Positions 35,451 to 46,075 of a DNA stretch of 64,000 nt are shown here, piece after piece. The translations under genes were made by a program, and so were the position numbers. The number at the start of each line of letters is the position of its first letter. The stretch's first letter is position 1. The notes below the pieces were generated by a model. That model did no database searches and was not told the DNA's origin. It was given only the letters and a program-made list of their open reading frames with translations. Source of the stretch: Isoetes taiwanensis (Eukaryota; Streptophyta; Lycopodiopsida; Isoetales; Isoetaceae); assembly GCA_021234155.1 (NCBI GenBank), contig JAJEKV010000013.1:881787-945786 (forward strand). The letters run 5' to 3'.

Positions 35451-37022
35451 ATTTCCGACGAGCAACACTTTCATTTGAATCGTCACAAAAAAGTTACGGT
35501 CATTTCCATAAAAGTCACCCTAAAACAGGAGCATTTTTATAATTTGGCATAAATATAGAGATATTTTTATAATTTTCCCAAATAAAAATCAGCCTAGATT
35601 GGTTTTGTATTCAACTTGTCCTATTTTTTGTCCAACTTCAAGTATTATTTACCCGACGTGCAATTTTTATGGCCCAAATTGAAAGATAAGTTGCACTATA
35701 TGGCGTGAAAGGGGCTTTCTGTTGTGGTTTGCATGAGGAGATGCTAGGGCATCGTTCGATCATCCATTTAAGGGAGTCGATTTGCAAGGTTCATTTGCAG
35801 GTGAAGCAACATTAGGGTTGTTCATCCAGACATGCTTAGCGTTACCTTTTCTCTTTTCAATTTCCACAAATCTAAGCCTAATCCAGTGGATTTACTGTAA
35901 ACATCCCTCACAAAATCATGAGTCAATGCAAGAGAATAGAGCCCCTTTGTTAGAAAAAAAGTAACAACATGGAAAGGGTATCGCACTTTTTGGCTGAAAG
36001 TGAATCTTATATTGCCATGTGGCATATCCCTACAGTCCAGAATGGAAAGAAATTCCGTGGACTCAAAATTTGATAAGCTACAACTAGTTACTAAAGAAAT
36101 AATTAACTCAAGTTTTACACTGCACGGGTCTTTCTGAATCACTGCAGAAACATCCAACATTCGCTTTGAAAAAAAATCCTTTGCTAGTGCGATGCATCTG
36201 GCCATGCATTTACTCCATTGTAAAAGAAAGAAGTGACGTTGCGCCTCTCTTACGGTTCTTGGCAAACCCATCCTTACAGAGGTAAGGCCATGTTTCTGCG
36301 GCTCTGTGGCTTTTGGTCAGAGTAAAAGTCCTTTTGAAAAGATTATAACTCAAAAGTCTTGGCATACTACCAAGGAAGGTACAGGTTCTATTCGATACAG
36401 CGGATACAACAAAAATGAAGAGGATCCGCCAAGATGGGTGGTCGGCATAGGGTTTTTATCAGCTAGAACTCGCATTACAGCCAAGCTTAGCCGAAACTAA
36501 AGCTATATTCCGCACATTGCGACCTGCATGCAAGAGAAATTAGATTTGAAAGCATAAAAAGAAGAAACATCACTCTGAAAGCATAAGAAATCATTATACC
36601 TTCCTTTTTCTCAAGAACGGCGGATTTGGACACTTATTCTTAAACACAATTTCATTAAATATGGACTTTCGGCAAGTCCATAAATATCTCAAATGATCGC
36701 CAGTGGTAAGAATATAGGGTTTTTTGGATGAAAATAATGACATGATTCTGTGTGGAGGTTTAAAAGAAAGGCAAAAAGCGGTGATAGAGAAATGGGAAAG
36801 GCATCTTATCTCGGGGTCCATGCAGGTAGGTGAGGTGGCAGGCCGTGGAAAAGATGGCGAATTTTTAGAATTCTGCATTTTTTCTTATTAAAAGGAAGCA
36901 AAAACTCGGGAATCGTGCAAGTAGGTAAGATAGGAGGCCTTGTGTCCATTAACACATGAAAGAGTCATCCAAGGCGGTGTATTGGAAAAGCGCCTTCATT
37001 CTGGGGAGGTGTTCTAGTCACA
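35451..37022. other. Unassigned 1.6 kb
   Basis: No recognisable gene. AT-rich; several small open frames on both strands lack motifs. The segment before 37023 may hold the promoter of the following ORF. Confidence 0.35.
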
Positions 37023-37433
37023 ATGACCGAAATGCAGTCTCATATTAGTGAGCCAATCTTAGCCCATGCGAGTCAGTTGCAGGTGGAGGTGCAAAATGAG
37101 ATGAACCACAATGGAACGGAAGAAATTAGTGCCCAAGTCATGAAGCTCCTCAATGGGGAAGGGTTGGTAAAGGATGGCAATGAGGAGGATCACCTCAGTA
37201 GGGTGGAGCTGGAGGCTTGCCTCATATCATTGAAACGCTATATTTACAGGGCAGAGGCACTGAAGAGGCTGCTGAAAATGGAGAATGTTTGGATGCACAA
37301 CATGTTCCGACCGCTATTTAAGAAGCTTTATAAGAAGCAAAAAAGACAACGTGAAGCTTTGGTAACCAAGCTCATCGTCAACATTACTCACTCTATCAAA
37401 GACTTGGATGACTGGCTGGATCTGTACAGCTGA
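37023..37433 (+). CDS. Uncharacterised 136-aa charged protein
   Basis: Open frame starting MTEMQSHISEPILAHASQ and ending DLDDWLDLYS. It is rich in K, E and L with heptad-like spacing in residues 55-125 (LEACLISLKRYIYRAEALKRLLK), so it is probably helical or coiled-coil. There is no signal peptide or membrane span. I do not recognise the family. It lies between repeats and a minus-strand methyltransferase-like relic; the two are convergent, 388 bp apart. It could be an exon of a larger broken gene, and the next 50 bases continue with similarly biased codons after the stop. Confidence 0.45.
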   Translation: MTEMQSHISEPILAHASQLQVEVQNEMNHNGTEEISAQVMKLLNGEGLVKDGNEEDHLSRVELEACLISLKRYIYRAEALKRLLKMENVWMHNMFRPLFKKLYKKQKRQREALVTKLIVNITHSIKDLDDWLDLYS

Positions 37434-37821
37434 AGTTATATTGATGAGTTCGATCTGAAGGATCTTATTCAGGTTGAACTGGGCATTGACTGAAGCTTCG
37501 GTCTTTTATATTATCTATTATCTAGTATGTTTGTGTTGAATTAGTCATGTCCTAGTAAGACCTATGTATTTTCTTTATCTAAATGAATACCAAACAGTTG
37601 GCAAGTTAATATTGGAAATACTTATGCAAAATAATAATAAAAATATGAGACATGTATTTGTTTTCTTAGTTCATGTACACGAGACATGATATTTTATACA
37701 GTTCGCACTCACAAGCTATGTAAAAGATTCTAACAACATATACATTGAGGTACCAAAACAGTTCGTAAGGCAGCAAAAAAATGCTTAAGGGTCAGCCACC
37801 CCTTCAGCTGACTTATCGATC

Positions 37822-39479
37822 TCACCTTCTACACTGCTCAATATCCTCCTCAACCTCAACCTCCTTCTCAACCTCAACCTCAACCTCCTTATCTTGCTCT
37901 GGTGGTACTGGGTCCACAGGTTGAGCTTCTTGTGTTTCCAGCACAACAGAAGGTTCTTGATCCTTGAGGACTAGCTGCGTAAACTTCGAGCTATCCTCGA
38001 CCACATCTTGGGTGCACACTAGTGTAGTGCCCGCCAAAGCATTAATGTTGTCCTTCTTCTTTCTAAAGAAAGACATGTCCTTTGCTCCAACACCTGCAAC
38101 CCTTCTCAAATGGTCTGTGACAGAATCCTTAGACATTCGGAGAGTGGATTGCAACTCTTGCACTGTTTGTGCAGGAAATGGACAAGGAGGTGGAGGAGTG
38201 CTCGCTACTCTCGATGCCTTGGAGCCACCTACTTTTTTTTTCCCCTCTGCTATCTTTTGCAATGCACGGGCTTGCGACTTCTTCTCGTCCAGCATTACTT
38301 CAAGTTGATCAAAAATTTGAACAAGCTTAAGCTGCATAGTCTCATCAATCTCAAATGCAGAAGCTTTATACCATTCGCACAATGTTGCATGGCTAAACGA
38401 TCCTCCAGAGAAGAAATCCAGGACACTGCAACCCTCCAACATAAATTTGCGCACTAGGTATGTGCATGTCCTGGAATCCAATTGATTTGGCAATAGAGCA
38501 CCCGTGCCTCCTGCCGCACCCTTATCACCCTAAGGCCAATACAACCAATATGCTGAAGGAAAGTAGACAAGCATTATGAGTTGGTATTGAAAAGAAATGG
38601 ACGACTGCACAAGTTTAAACCATGTTACCTGCTGTGCATTCATGATCGGGCATGTTCTTCTCTATGTCCTCGAGTTTCCTTCAAGTGTTGCGAAAACTTT
38701 GAATACTCTTGAGGATGGTCCGCGTCGGTGAAGCATAGATTCAGGTCATGCAGAGCAGGGGCAGCTGCTTGGTATCTGACCACATACATTACCAGCACAA
38801 GGGTTTGCAGCTCGCGAACTTTAGAGGAAGGGTTTCACCTTTTAGGATCCTGATACGCTCCCACCCATACACGACTACCACCGTCTATCGTCTTTATGGC
38901 GGAAAAGCACCCACTCAAACGATCTGGACTGATAAACACCGTGATCCAATATAGTTGCTGGTCCGTTAGTACATTGATCTGGTCCAAGAACTTTTGGTAT
39001 TCTTCCATGCTCCATTTTCTGATATTCCTGAAATCACATCCGATAAAACAAGCAGATGTATTCACCACATCAACTGACATCCCCAGAGGACTAACACGGT
39101 AGCACTTGAATGATTTAGATCCCTCTTCCACCGGTTCGCGCAGATATTCATTAACCTTTGCGATAAGAGCCTGGGGAAGGTTAAGCTTTTCTGCTTCCTT
39201 GCGGCGATCAACCCAATCACTGACATTGTTGGTGAACATCAGCATCAAATTCTCCGTGAATATTGGATGAATTTTTCTCAAATCTGCCATGTTCTCAACT
39301 TTGAGCTTCTTTACTTCTTTCAGATATTTGATGAATGCCCGCTCAACGGTGCCAATCTTCTTCAGTTCCCCCGCTCGGATTTTTATGACACGCCTGCCAG
39401 TGTAATCTTTGGTGGCCTTGATGAAAGTGGTGCCTGCCATGATCTCAGTCAACAGTCTTTGCAAATCCAGTGGGTGCAT
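37822..39479 (-). pseudogene. Methyltransferase-like relic (locus A), two large exons
   Basis: Upstream part 39479-38835 is a 214-aa open segment. It includes YQKFLDQINVLTDQQLYW, then an ITVFISPD strand, and ends GAYQDPKR. After a single in-frame TGA (38835-38837) it stays open to 38642 (RELQTLVLVMYVVRYQ, then DADHPQEYSKF). A presumptive intron with donor CAG|GTAACA (about 38629) follows. Then comes 38493-37822 (223 aa): LVRKFMLEGCSVLDFFSGGSF, then KASAFEIDE, a basic linker, and an acidic tail of repeated E-V. VLDFFSGGSF followed by AFEID resembles motif I of N6/N4-type DNA methyltransferases (VLDPFxGxG...EID). I infer a methyltransferase fold; the DPPY-type catalytic motif is not seen. Frames around the intron do not join cleanly. 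A second relic with the same block order lies at 51960-55147. Confidence 0.55.
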
Positions 39480-39616
39480 GGACTTTAAAGGTCAGCATTT
39501 GTTATTCGTGAACATTCTCAGCCGGTCCTTAACCACTATCGTTTCACCTTTTAATAAGGAGGAAACTTGATAACCGAAACTGAGCTGTCAAAGGGTATCT
39601 AGTAGGTTATGACGAC

Positions 39617-41641
39617 ATGTCAAAGGGTTATAGAATATATAACCCAGAGGAAAGAAGAGTTATTGTGAGCAGAGATGTAAGATTCAATGAAACCATTTTA
39701 TACAAAAACAGAAAGGAAATTGATGGTCGAGAAGATTTATATGGAAGAAGTGAAAATCAGGAAACAGGGGCAAAAGATGGTCAAATAAGTTCATGCATTG
39801 ATGATGATGATGATGAAATGACAACAGTGACTAACGGTGATCAAGAAGATATTGCTGCAGAAACAGTGAGTGATGAGGAAAGTAAAGAAAATATAGTGGA
39901 ACAAGAAAACAAGGCAGTAATCCATGATACAAAAAGGAAATCCACTGAAATACAGAAATTAAGAGAAGGACAAGAGGATATAGACTTTGACAAACATGGC
40001 AGAACTCCAGCTGGAACATCCAGAAGATTGCAAAATCTGAATATAGAAATACTTGAAATAATGGCCATATTGGAACCTAATATGCCAAGCACATATGAGG
40101 AAGCATTAAGTTCTGATAATTCAGATCATTGGAAGAAAGCAATGCAAGAAGAAATGAGTTCATTTGCAAGAACTCAAACCTTTGAATTGGTGGAAAAACC
40201 CAAAGACAGGAACATAGTTAAAAACAAATGGCTATTCAAACTAAAAATTGGGAATAATGGAGAACAAAAATTCAAAGCTGGTTTGATGGCACAAGGCTAC
40301 TCTCAAAGAAAAGGTATTGATTATGACGAGACTTTTTCCCCTATTGTTAAGTTAACAAGTTTGAGAATTTTGCTTGCATATGCTAATGCATTGGATCTTG
40401 AAATCCATCATATGGATGTAAATACAGCATTTTTGAATGCTGATTTGAATGAAGAGATATACATGCAGCAAGCTAAAGACTTTGAACAAGGAAATAATAT
40501 GGTATGGAGGCTGAAAAAGGCAGTGTATGGGCTTAAGCAGTCTCCCAGGCAGTGGTACTTGTGTATGAATGGGTTCTTAAGAGAACAAGGGTTCAGCAAG
40601 ATGATGAATGATGGTAACTTATATATTTATAGAGAAAAGGTTCACTTTTGCATCATAGCTCTATATGTAGATGATAATATTATGGTGAGTGATGACTTGC
40701 AGTGCCTAAACAAATGCAAAGAATTATTAAATGGGAGATTCAAGATGACTGACTTAGGACCTCTACAAAAATTTATTGGAATTGAGGTTCACAGGGATCG
40801 AGAGAACAAGAGAATAACTTTGACACAAGAAAGAAACATGCAAGGCATGCCTCAGAAGTTTAGAATGACAGAGTGCAATAGTGTAAAAACACCTATGATC
40901 ACTGGGCAGAAGCTGTCTATGGACATGAGTCCTAAAAATGAAGAGGAAAGATTAGAAATGGAAAAACATCCTTATAGGGAATTAGTTGGATGTCTTCTGT
41001 ACCTAGCTAATTGTAGCAGACCTGATATAGCATTTTGTGTGAACATGCCGAGCAGATATGGAAATAATCCAGGAAGAAAACATTGGCAGGCAGCCAAGCA
41101 TGTGCTAAGATTTCTGAAAGGTACACAAAATAAAGGATTAACCTTTGCAAATACAAATCTTGATTTAACAGCATATTCTGATGCTGACTGGGGAGGTGAT
41201 TTGGACTCCAGAGCATCCACATCAGGTTATCTTGTACGAGTTGGTGGAAGTACAGTATCTTGGAGAAGTAAAAAACAAAATTGTATAGCCATGTCAACTG
41301 CTGAAGCAGAATATAATGCTGCCTCTTTGGCAGCAAGGGAAGTGGTCTGGGTAAGGAGATTGCTGGATGAGTTGGGTGTAACTAAGAATAAACCAACTAC
41401 ACTTTTCATTGACAGTATGAGCTGCATTGCTATAACGAGAAATCCAGTATTTCGTGATAGGACAAAACACATTGAACTACATGTTCATTTTATCAGAGAT
41501 ATGGTGGCAAAAGGGATTATAGAGGTTGAATACAAAAATATAGCAGACCAGCTTGCAGATGTATTTACAAAGGTAATACCAGTCCACAGATTTATTATGC
41601 TGCAGGAAAATCTTGGAGTAAGTTCTGTACCCTGTGCTTGA
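39617..41641 (+). CDS. Copia polyprotein fragment: integrase end, reverse transcriptase, RNase H
   Basis: 674-aa uninterrupted frame. It begins in the integrase C-terminal region (GYRIYNPEERRVIVSRDV), followed by an acidic linker (about 50-130). The reverse transcriptase domain spans about 160-400: HHMDVNTAFL with catalytic D267, then LYVDD (349-353). A connection region follows, then RNase H from about 515: AYSDADWGG with D522, MSTAEAEY with E563 and E565. It ends with TKHIELHVHFIRD and the conserved QLADVFTK segment. Length and residues are complete from RT to the end. The methionine at 39617 is internal to the original polyprotein. Coding integrity contrasts sharply with the decayed element at 11.6-16.3 kb, implying a younger insertion later cut at its 5' end. 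Confidence 0.93.
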   Translation: MSKGYRIYNPEERRVIVSRDVRFNETILYKNRKEIDGREDLYGRSENQETGAKDGQISSCIDDDDDEMTTVTNGDQEDIAAETVSDEESKENIVEQENKAVIHDTKRKSTEIQKLREGQEDIDFDKHGRTPAGTSRRLQNLNIEILEIMAILEPNMPSTYEEALSSDNSDHWKKAMQEEMSSFARTQTFELVEKPKDRNIVKNKWLFKLKIGNNGEQKFKAGLMAQGYSQRKGIDYDETFSPIVKLTSLRILLAYANALDLEIHHMDVNTAFLNADLNEEIYMQQAKDFEQGNNMVWRLKKAVYGLKQSPRQWYLCMNGFLREQGFSKMMNDGNLYIYREKVHFCIIALYVDDNIMVSDDLQCLNKCKELLNGRFKMTDLGPLQKFIGIEVHRDRENKRITLTQERNMQGMPQKFRMTECNSVKTPMITGQKLSMDMSPKNEEERLEMEKHPYRELVGCLLYLANCSRPDIAFCVNMPSRYGNNPGRKHWQAAKHVLRFLKGTQNKGLTFANTNLDLTAYSDADWGGDLDSRASTSGYLVRVGGSTVSWRSKKQNCIAMSTAEAEYNAASLAAREVVWVRRLLDELGVTKNKPTTLFIDSMSCIAITRNPVFRDRTKHIELHVHFIRDMVAKGIIEVEYKNIADQLADVFTKVIPVHRFIMLQENLGVSSVPCA

Positions 41642-41746
41642 AAGAGATGTAAGAAAATCAGAGAACATATTGCTGATAGGAGATATAACACAGGTGACAA
41701 GATTGTGCAGAGATATTGATCAGATAATATCTAACATGAAGGGGAA

Positions 41747-42286
41747 TGATGAATTTATTAATGTTAGTTATTTGTGAGGAATATTCATGGTTAGAGTCAA
41801 GCATCCATAAGGGATTATGCAGTGAAGACAATTAAGGAGCAGAAGAATGCAATGGAACCTTAGGGTTGCTCAAATCTTGAAGATAGATGCAATATTGAAT
41901 ATGGCTATAATATTGCATGGTTGAAGTATTGTAAATCATATTATATTAGATATTTTAAGAGGTCGAATGGAATTCGACCATATGGCCTTGTGCTCTTAAG
42001 GCTCAGGCGAATAGGCAGGAACCGATCCGGAACCACCTGCTGTCGGTCCGGATTGGATCTATAAATATATGATTAAGATGTATACATCATTGAGCTGAAC
42101 GGAGATCACAGTTCGAGGGGAATTTTCGAGACAAGGCTTTATAATTGTCTTGAGAAATATTGGTCAATGCATTAGTTTAGTGTATTGACTTAATTGCATT
42201 TGTATTGAATAAATATTATGCAATGGTTCTGGATTTCTTAAGCTAGTTGCCATATAGATTATTGCTTGTGTGAGATTATTCTAACA
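41747..42286 (+). repeat. 3' LTR of the truncated Copia element, 540 bp
   Basis: Starts TGATGAATTTATTAATG right after the purine-rich tract and ends gattattctaaca, giving TG...CA ends. It contains a TATA-like box (ctataaatatatg at about 42059-42071). With only one copy in the window, the boundaries rest on these signals. Confidence 0.75.
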
Positions 42287-42296
42287 AGATTATACT

Positions 42297-44280
42297 GTGA
42301 TATTGTTTAACACCGTGTTTGTCAAGGAAACTTGTGAATCCTTACCTCACCGTAGCAGGAGGAATGAAGACGGAATTCGAGAAAACGTGAGGAAGTTGCC
42401 TGCTATGTTTACGAAGACCTGCATTCTCGAAGAGGTCAACACAGAAGTGATGGCACTCACAGGCAAGAAGGTGTCTCCGACAGGATTTCATAGAACGTGG
42501 AGACGTAGCTTCAAGGATGTCAATATTGCTAAGAACATTGCATTCTCCAAGTGTGACACTTGCGAGGTTATTCGCACGAAGCTGTTGAAGACCAAGGATG
42601 AGGCTGAAAGGAGAATATTGCATGATCAGAGAAGGGCACATAGACTAGAGCAGCAATTATGTCGCACCCAGTACTGGTCATGGAGACTGTACTCCCACAG
42701 CTATCCTCGAGACTATGTGTATTATTCACGACAAAATGGATCAGGCAAAGACTATGATTCCAAAGTTGCTACAATCCGTGAAGTCCCTTTGGAGACTAGA
42801 TAAGCTAAAGACTTCATTGACAGGTGCACTTACTCACGGCCATGGAAGAGGGTCCTATGGAAATTTTGCTTTGGATCTGTGGTCAGACGACTCCAACTTC
42901 CACGTAGGTTCCTTGAATAGTATTTTGAAAAGGTTGGAACTGCCTAATGAGTTTGCAGGAGGCCATCTTGCATTGTCTGATCCATCAGTCCCAGATTGGG
43001 CAAGGGCCTTGCGTGACACCACCGCGCTAGCGTCCAAGTTGTCGCTATCTAGCAAGAGCATCCCTGTTGACCTCCCTCAACCTGAGGGACCCTCAATGAA
43101 TGTTGCAACTAGACAACGCATCTGGACAAAACAAAAATAGGTATGTATTCTCATATCTTTCATACCTTGTATATCTCGGTGTTTTCAAGGAGATTGAGTT
43201 AGGTTTTATGATGTCTGGCCATACACATGAGGATATAGATGTTATGTTTTGTAATTTTTCATCTTCCTTGAAGAAAGCCGTAGTGCTAACTATGCCTGAG
43301 TTGTTGTATGAATTTCATACATGCAATCTCAACACGTCAGTGCCATATCTTGTTGATAAGGTTCCAGATTGGAAAGGTTTCATAGAAGGGTATATCCCTG
43401 ATGGGGAAGATAGATTGACTGGTCACACTGGCCCTCTGACCTTTAGGTTTGCTATGAATGGTGACTGGCCTGTCATGTACCACAAGGCACGTCCTACGTT
43501 CGTGGATTGGTTACCTGCTGCAGGAATAAGAATGTGGAAAGAAGGAGAGGATGGGAAACCCCTAATGCCATCTGGAAATCCGAAGATGTTAGCACCTAAG
43601 ACCTCAGTGAAAGACATTGGTCAGCTCCAAAACAGTATCTACAAGCATATCCTCCATTGGGTTGCATGCTCGACGAACAATAAGGGCACTCTAGAGATGG
43701 CCAAATATACAGCATAATTTACGTCTACAATTGAATATTGGATGGGACTCTTGCAGCATCTGGGTAACATCACCAACATGGAAGGTCCTTACGAGGACTT
43801 TTGGCCGCGCACTAGGCAAGATAGACTGACATAACTGATGTGGTGGTTGTGGTGGAGCCAATTGCAACCATCACTCCTGCTTATGTTGGTCCATTAAAGG
43901 ATAAGCCCATACCAGAATTCAATCCATTCACGGATTTGAAGAAGGGCATGTTTGTAATGGCGCGCCCTGATGATGTCTTGTGCCCGACATGGCTAGGGTA
44001 TGCTACAGAGGAACCCCAAATGGATGATAAGAAAGACAACTTCGAGACTATCCAGGTTACTTGGTGGGAGCCTGTCCCTGTTAGGAACCAGGTGTTCCCA
44101 GCCAACTATGTCAATTGTTGGAAGAAGAGATGGAGGCCGACGACTGCTAGTGACCGCATTGAGATAGAGAGTATCGACTACGCTTGGAGTCCTTCGAATA
44201 AGAAGAAGCTACCAAACACTGTCAAGATTCCTACGCTTGTTGCCGAAGCATATGCGGCACTTGTCGGGGATGTATGTTAG
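42297..44280 (+). pseudogene. DUF7869-like gene relic, frameshifted
   Basis: Segment 1 (42297-42720) holds F-H-R-T-W-R-x-S-F-K-D-V, then KCDTCEVIRTKLLKTKDEA and a helical HRLEQQL stretch. Segment 2 (from about 42712) holds IIHDKMDQAKTMIPK and LTGALTHGHG. Segment 3 (from 43100) holds LQLDNASGQNKNRYVFSYL, then FMMSGHTHEDIDVMF. A final segment (43840-44280) has MFVMARPDD and WLGYA. This is the block order of the DUF7869 family found in many eukaryotes, whose aspartate- and histidine-bearing blocks (LDNxxGQNKN, GHTHEDxD) look enzymatic. A nuclease or transposase origin is often suspected but not established. At least two one-base frameshifts (about 42715 and 43105) and a stop at 43717 break it. 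The part about 42960-43090 does not look like family sequence. Confidence 0.78.
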
Positions 44281-45640
44281 TGTTATAGAAGCGCTTGTTT
44301 TATAAAAAGTCCAAGGTATTGTCCATATTTAATGAAGCTGTGCTTTCTTGTAAAACAGCGCAGGTTCAGCCAGAAAATCTCTATAAAGAAACAAAAATAC
44401 TGAATAATAGAGCAAGCGCCATTGCCGCTCAGCTTCAGGGAATGCAAAGCCATCGATATAGCCGTCAAGCCACATGCGCCATCTAGCGCCATCACCAAAC
44501 CTCCTCCAAGAAGAAAAAACTGCATAAAATCCGGGCCACTTTCTGCTCCCATATCCACTCACATGACAACACGTGGAATCAGATTCTTTTACGAGAATGT
44601 AGAGTAACATTTCAAAATTTTTTGTAGAATAGTTTTGGGAACGTAGGGTAAGGTTTTTTTTTTTTAACAATCAATTTCTTACCACAAGTTTTTAAAATAA
44701 AGGAGTTTGCAAGGAGACCAGGACCATCTCAACAAAAAAAAAAAAAGCCATGCACTCTGTTTACAGAGCATAAAAATCCAACGAAAATATCAAAGAGCTT
44801 TTAGTTTTACAACCCTCAAAGACCGAGTCCGGAAAGGGCTCTGCAAGAAAGAAACGAAACAGAGCTAAAAAAAAAAAAAAGGTTTTCAGTTAAATTTTTT
44901 TGTGGTTAACATCTACCATGTGGCTAAGTTTTGAGCTTGAGTATTAAATATTAATCGCACAAACATCTCAAAAATTTGAAAGGCTTAGCTAAATACAAAT
45001 GAAATTCTCCAAAATTCACCCAAGAAAGACTTTTTTTCTTACTTGGGCAGGGTTTAATAGCTCTATTTCACTGTGTTGATCCCCCGCTAACTATAACGTA
45101 AGCAAATGTCACCCATGACTTGCAATAGCTAGCAAATGGCAAGGCATTAGATCTAAGTGGCATACATGCAGAACTATTGAAGTGGACTTAACCTCAAATT
45201 TTGTCAATCCTAACTAGCTTGTTCATTAGAGCCTTTCGTGAAGGCTTCTCCATGCAATGGACCATCAGTAGGATAGTTCACAGTGTATAAAGCAGGAGAT
45301 CGACATTGTCCTACCGATTACCATACAATTATGGTCAATCCTTGGTTGGCAAGACTACTCGCCGGAATCCTTAAACAACGTGAGGGATGCCCTTTATACA
45401 AATCACCAAAAACAACCCCATATACAGTTATTTGAAAGGCAAGTTTGATCCCTTCGATATGAAATCTACCCCAAGTAGTAGCCAAAAACCCACCTAACTT
45501 CTCAGTATACGCATGGAAATGGGTCCAAAAAACTCCCTACAAGTCACTCAGGCACATTGTATAGCACCCAAAAGTGAACCCCCCTTATTGACTGTAGTTT
45601 TGGCATCATGGGCATAGGAGACAGGAAAGGATGGCAGAAA
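44281..45640. other. Unassigned 1.4 kb
   Basis: Poly(A) or poly(T) runs at 44655, 44735 and 44867 suggest old retroposed ends. No gene recognised. Open minus-strand segments at 44283-44670 have no motif that I can name. Confidence 0.35.
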
Positions 45641-46075
45641 TAAAAGACGAGATCTATATTACTGCTCCATGGATTTTCCAAAGGCTTTTGACACTATGCC
45701 AAGGGAGAAATTGTAGGAAAAATTATAACAGTTGGGCATATAATATGAACTTCAAATTGCATTATACAAATTGTATGAGACAGTCAAAGCTCAAATGCCT
45801 CTATCATACCTCCCTATCAACAGTAGTGTGTAAGTGCCCCAAGGATGTCCACTATCCTCCACGCCATTTGGCATGTATATTGATCAACTAAAGGAATGGC
45901 TTGTCTTGCATGGATGGGAATAAGCTCGGCTTGTTGATTAGATCAATAGGCAGTTGATATATGCATATGATGTGGACCTGCCAGCTCATACATCAGCTAG
46001 TATGCAGTAGTATCTGGATGCACTAAGTACTACTTGTCAAGACATTAGAATGCGAATCAACTTGATTGTTTAGAG
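45641..46075 (+). pseudogene. LINE reverse transcriptase fragment
   Basis: Read through several stops, it shows F-S-K-A-F-D-T-M-P-R-E-K-L, then L-Y-E-T-V-K-A-Q, V-P-Q-G-C-P-L-S, F-G-M-Y-I-D and Y-A-Y-D-V-D-L-P. These match RT blocks of non-LTR elements: DFSKAFD, QGCPLSP, YADD. The catalytic YADD has become YAYD. It may belong to the same family as the C-terminal fragment at 17380-17790, which lacks this part. Confidence 0.8.

Larger units (their letters stand above)
39603..42286 (+). mobile_element. 5'-truncated Copia retrotransposon with intact RT-RNase H and 3' LTR
   Basis: The element starts abruptly in the integrase C-terminus (VGYDDMSKGYR at 39603). It continues through a long open frame, a purine-rich tract (gaaggggaa at 41738-41746) and a 540-bp 3' LTR. 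There is no 5' LTR, gag or integrase core, so it cannot move alone. An 11-bp direct repeat (tgtcaaagggt at 39586 and 39618) brackets the left break. It separates two other relics: methyltransferase-like on the left, DUF7869-like on the right. Confidence 0.9.
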
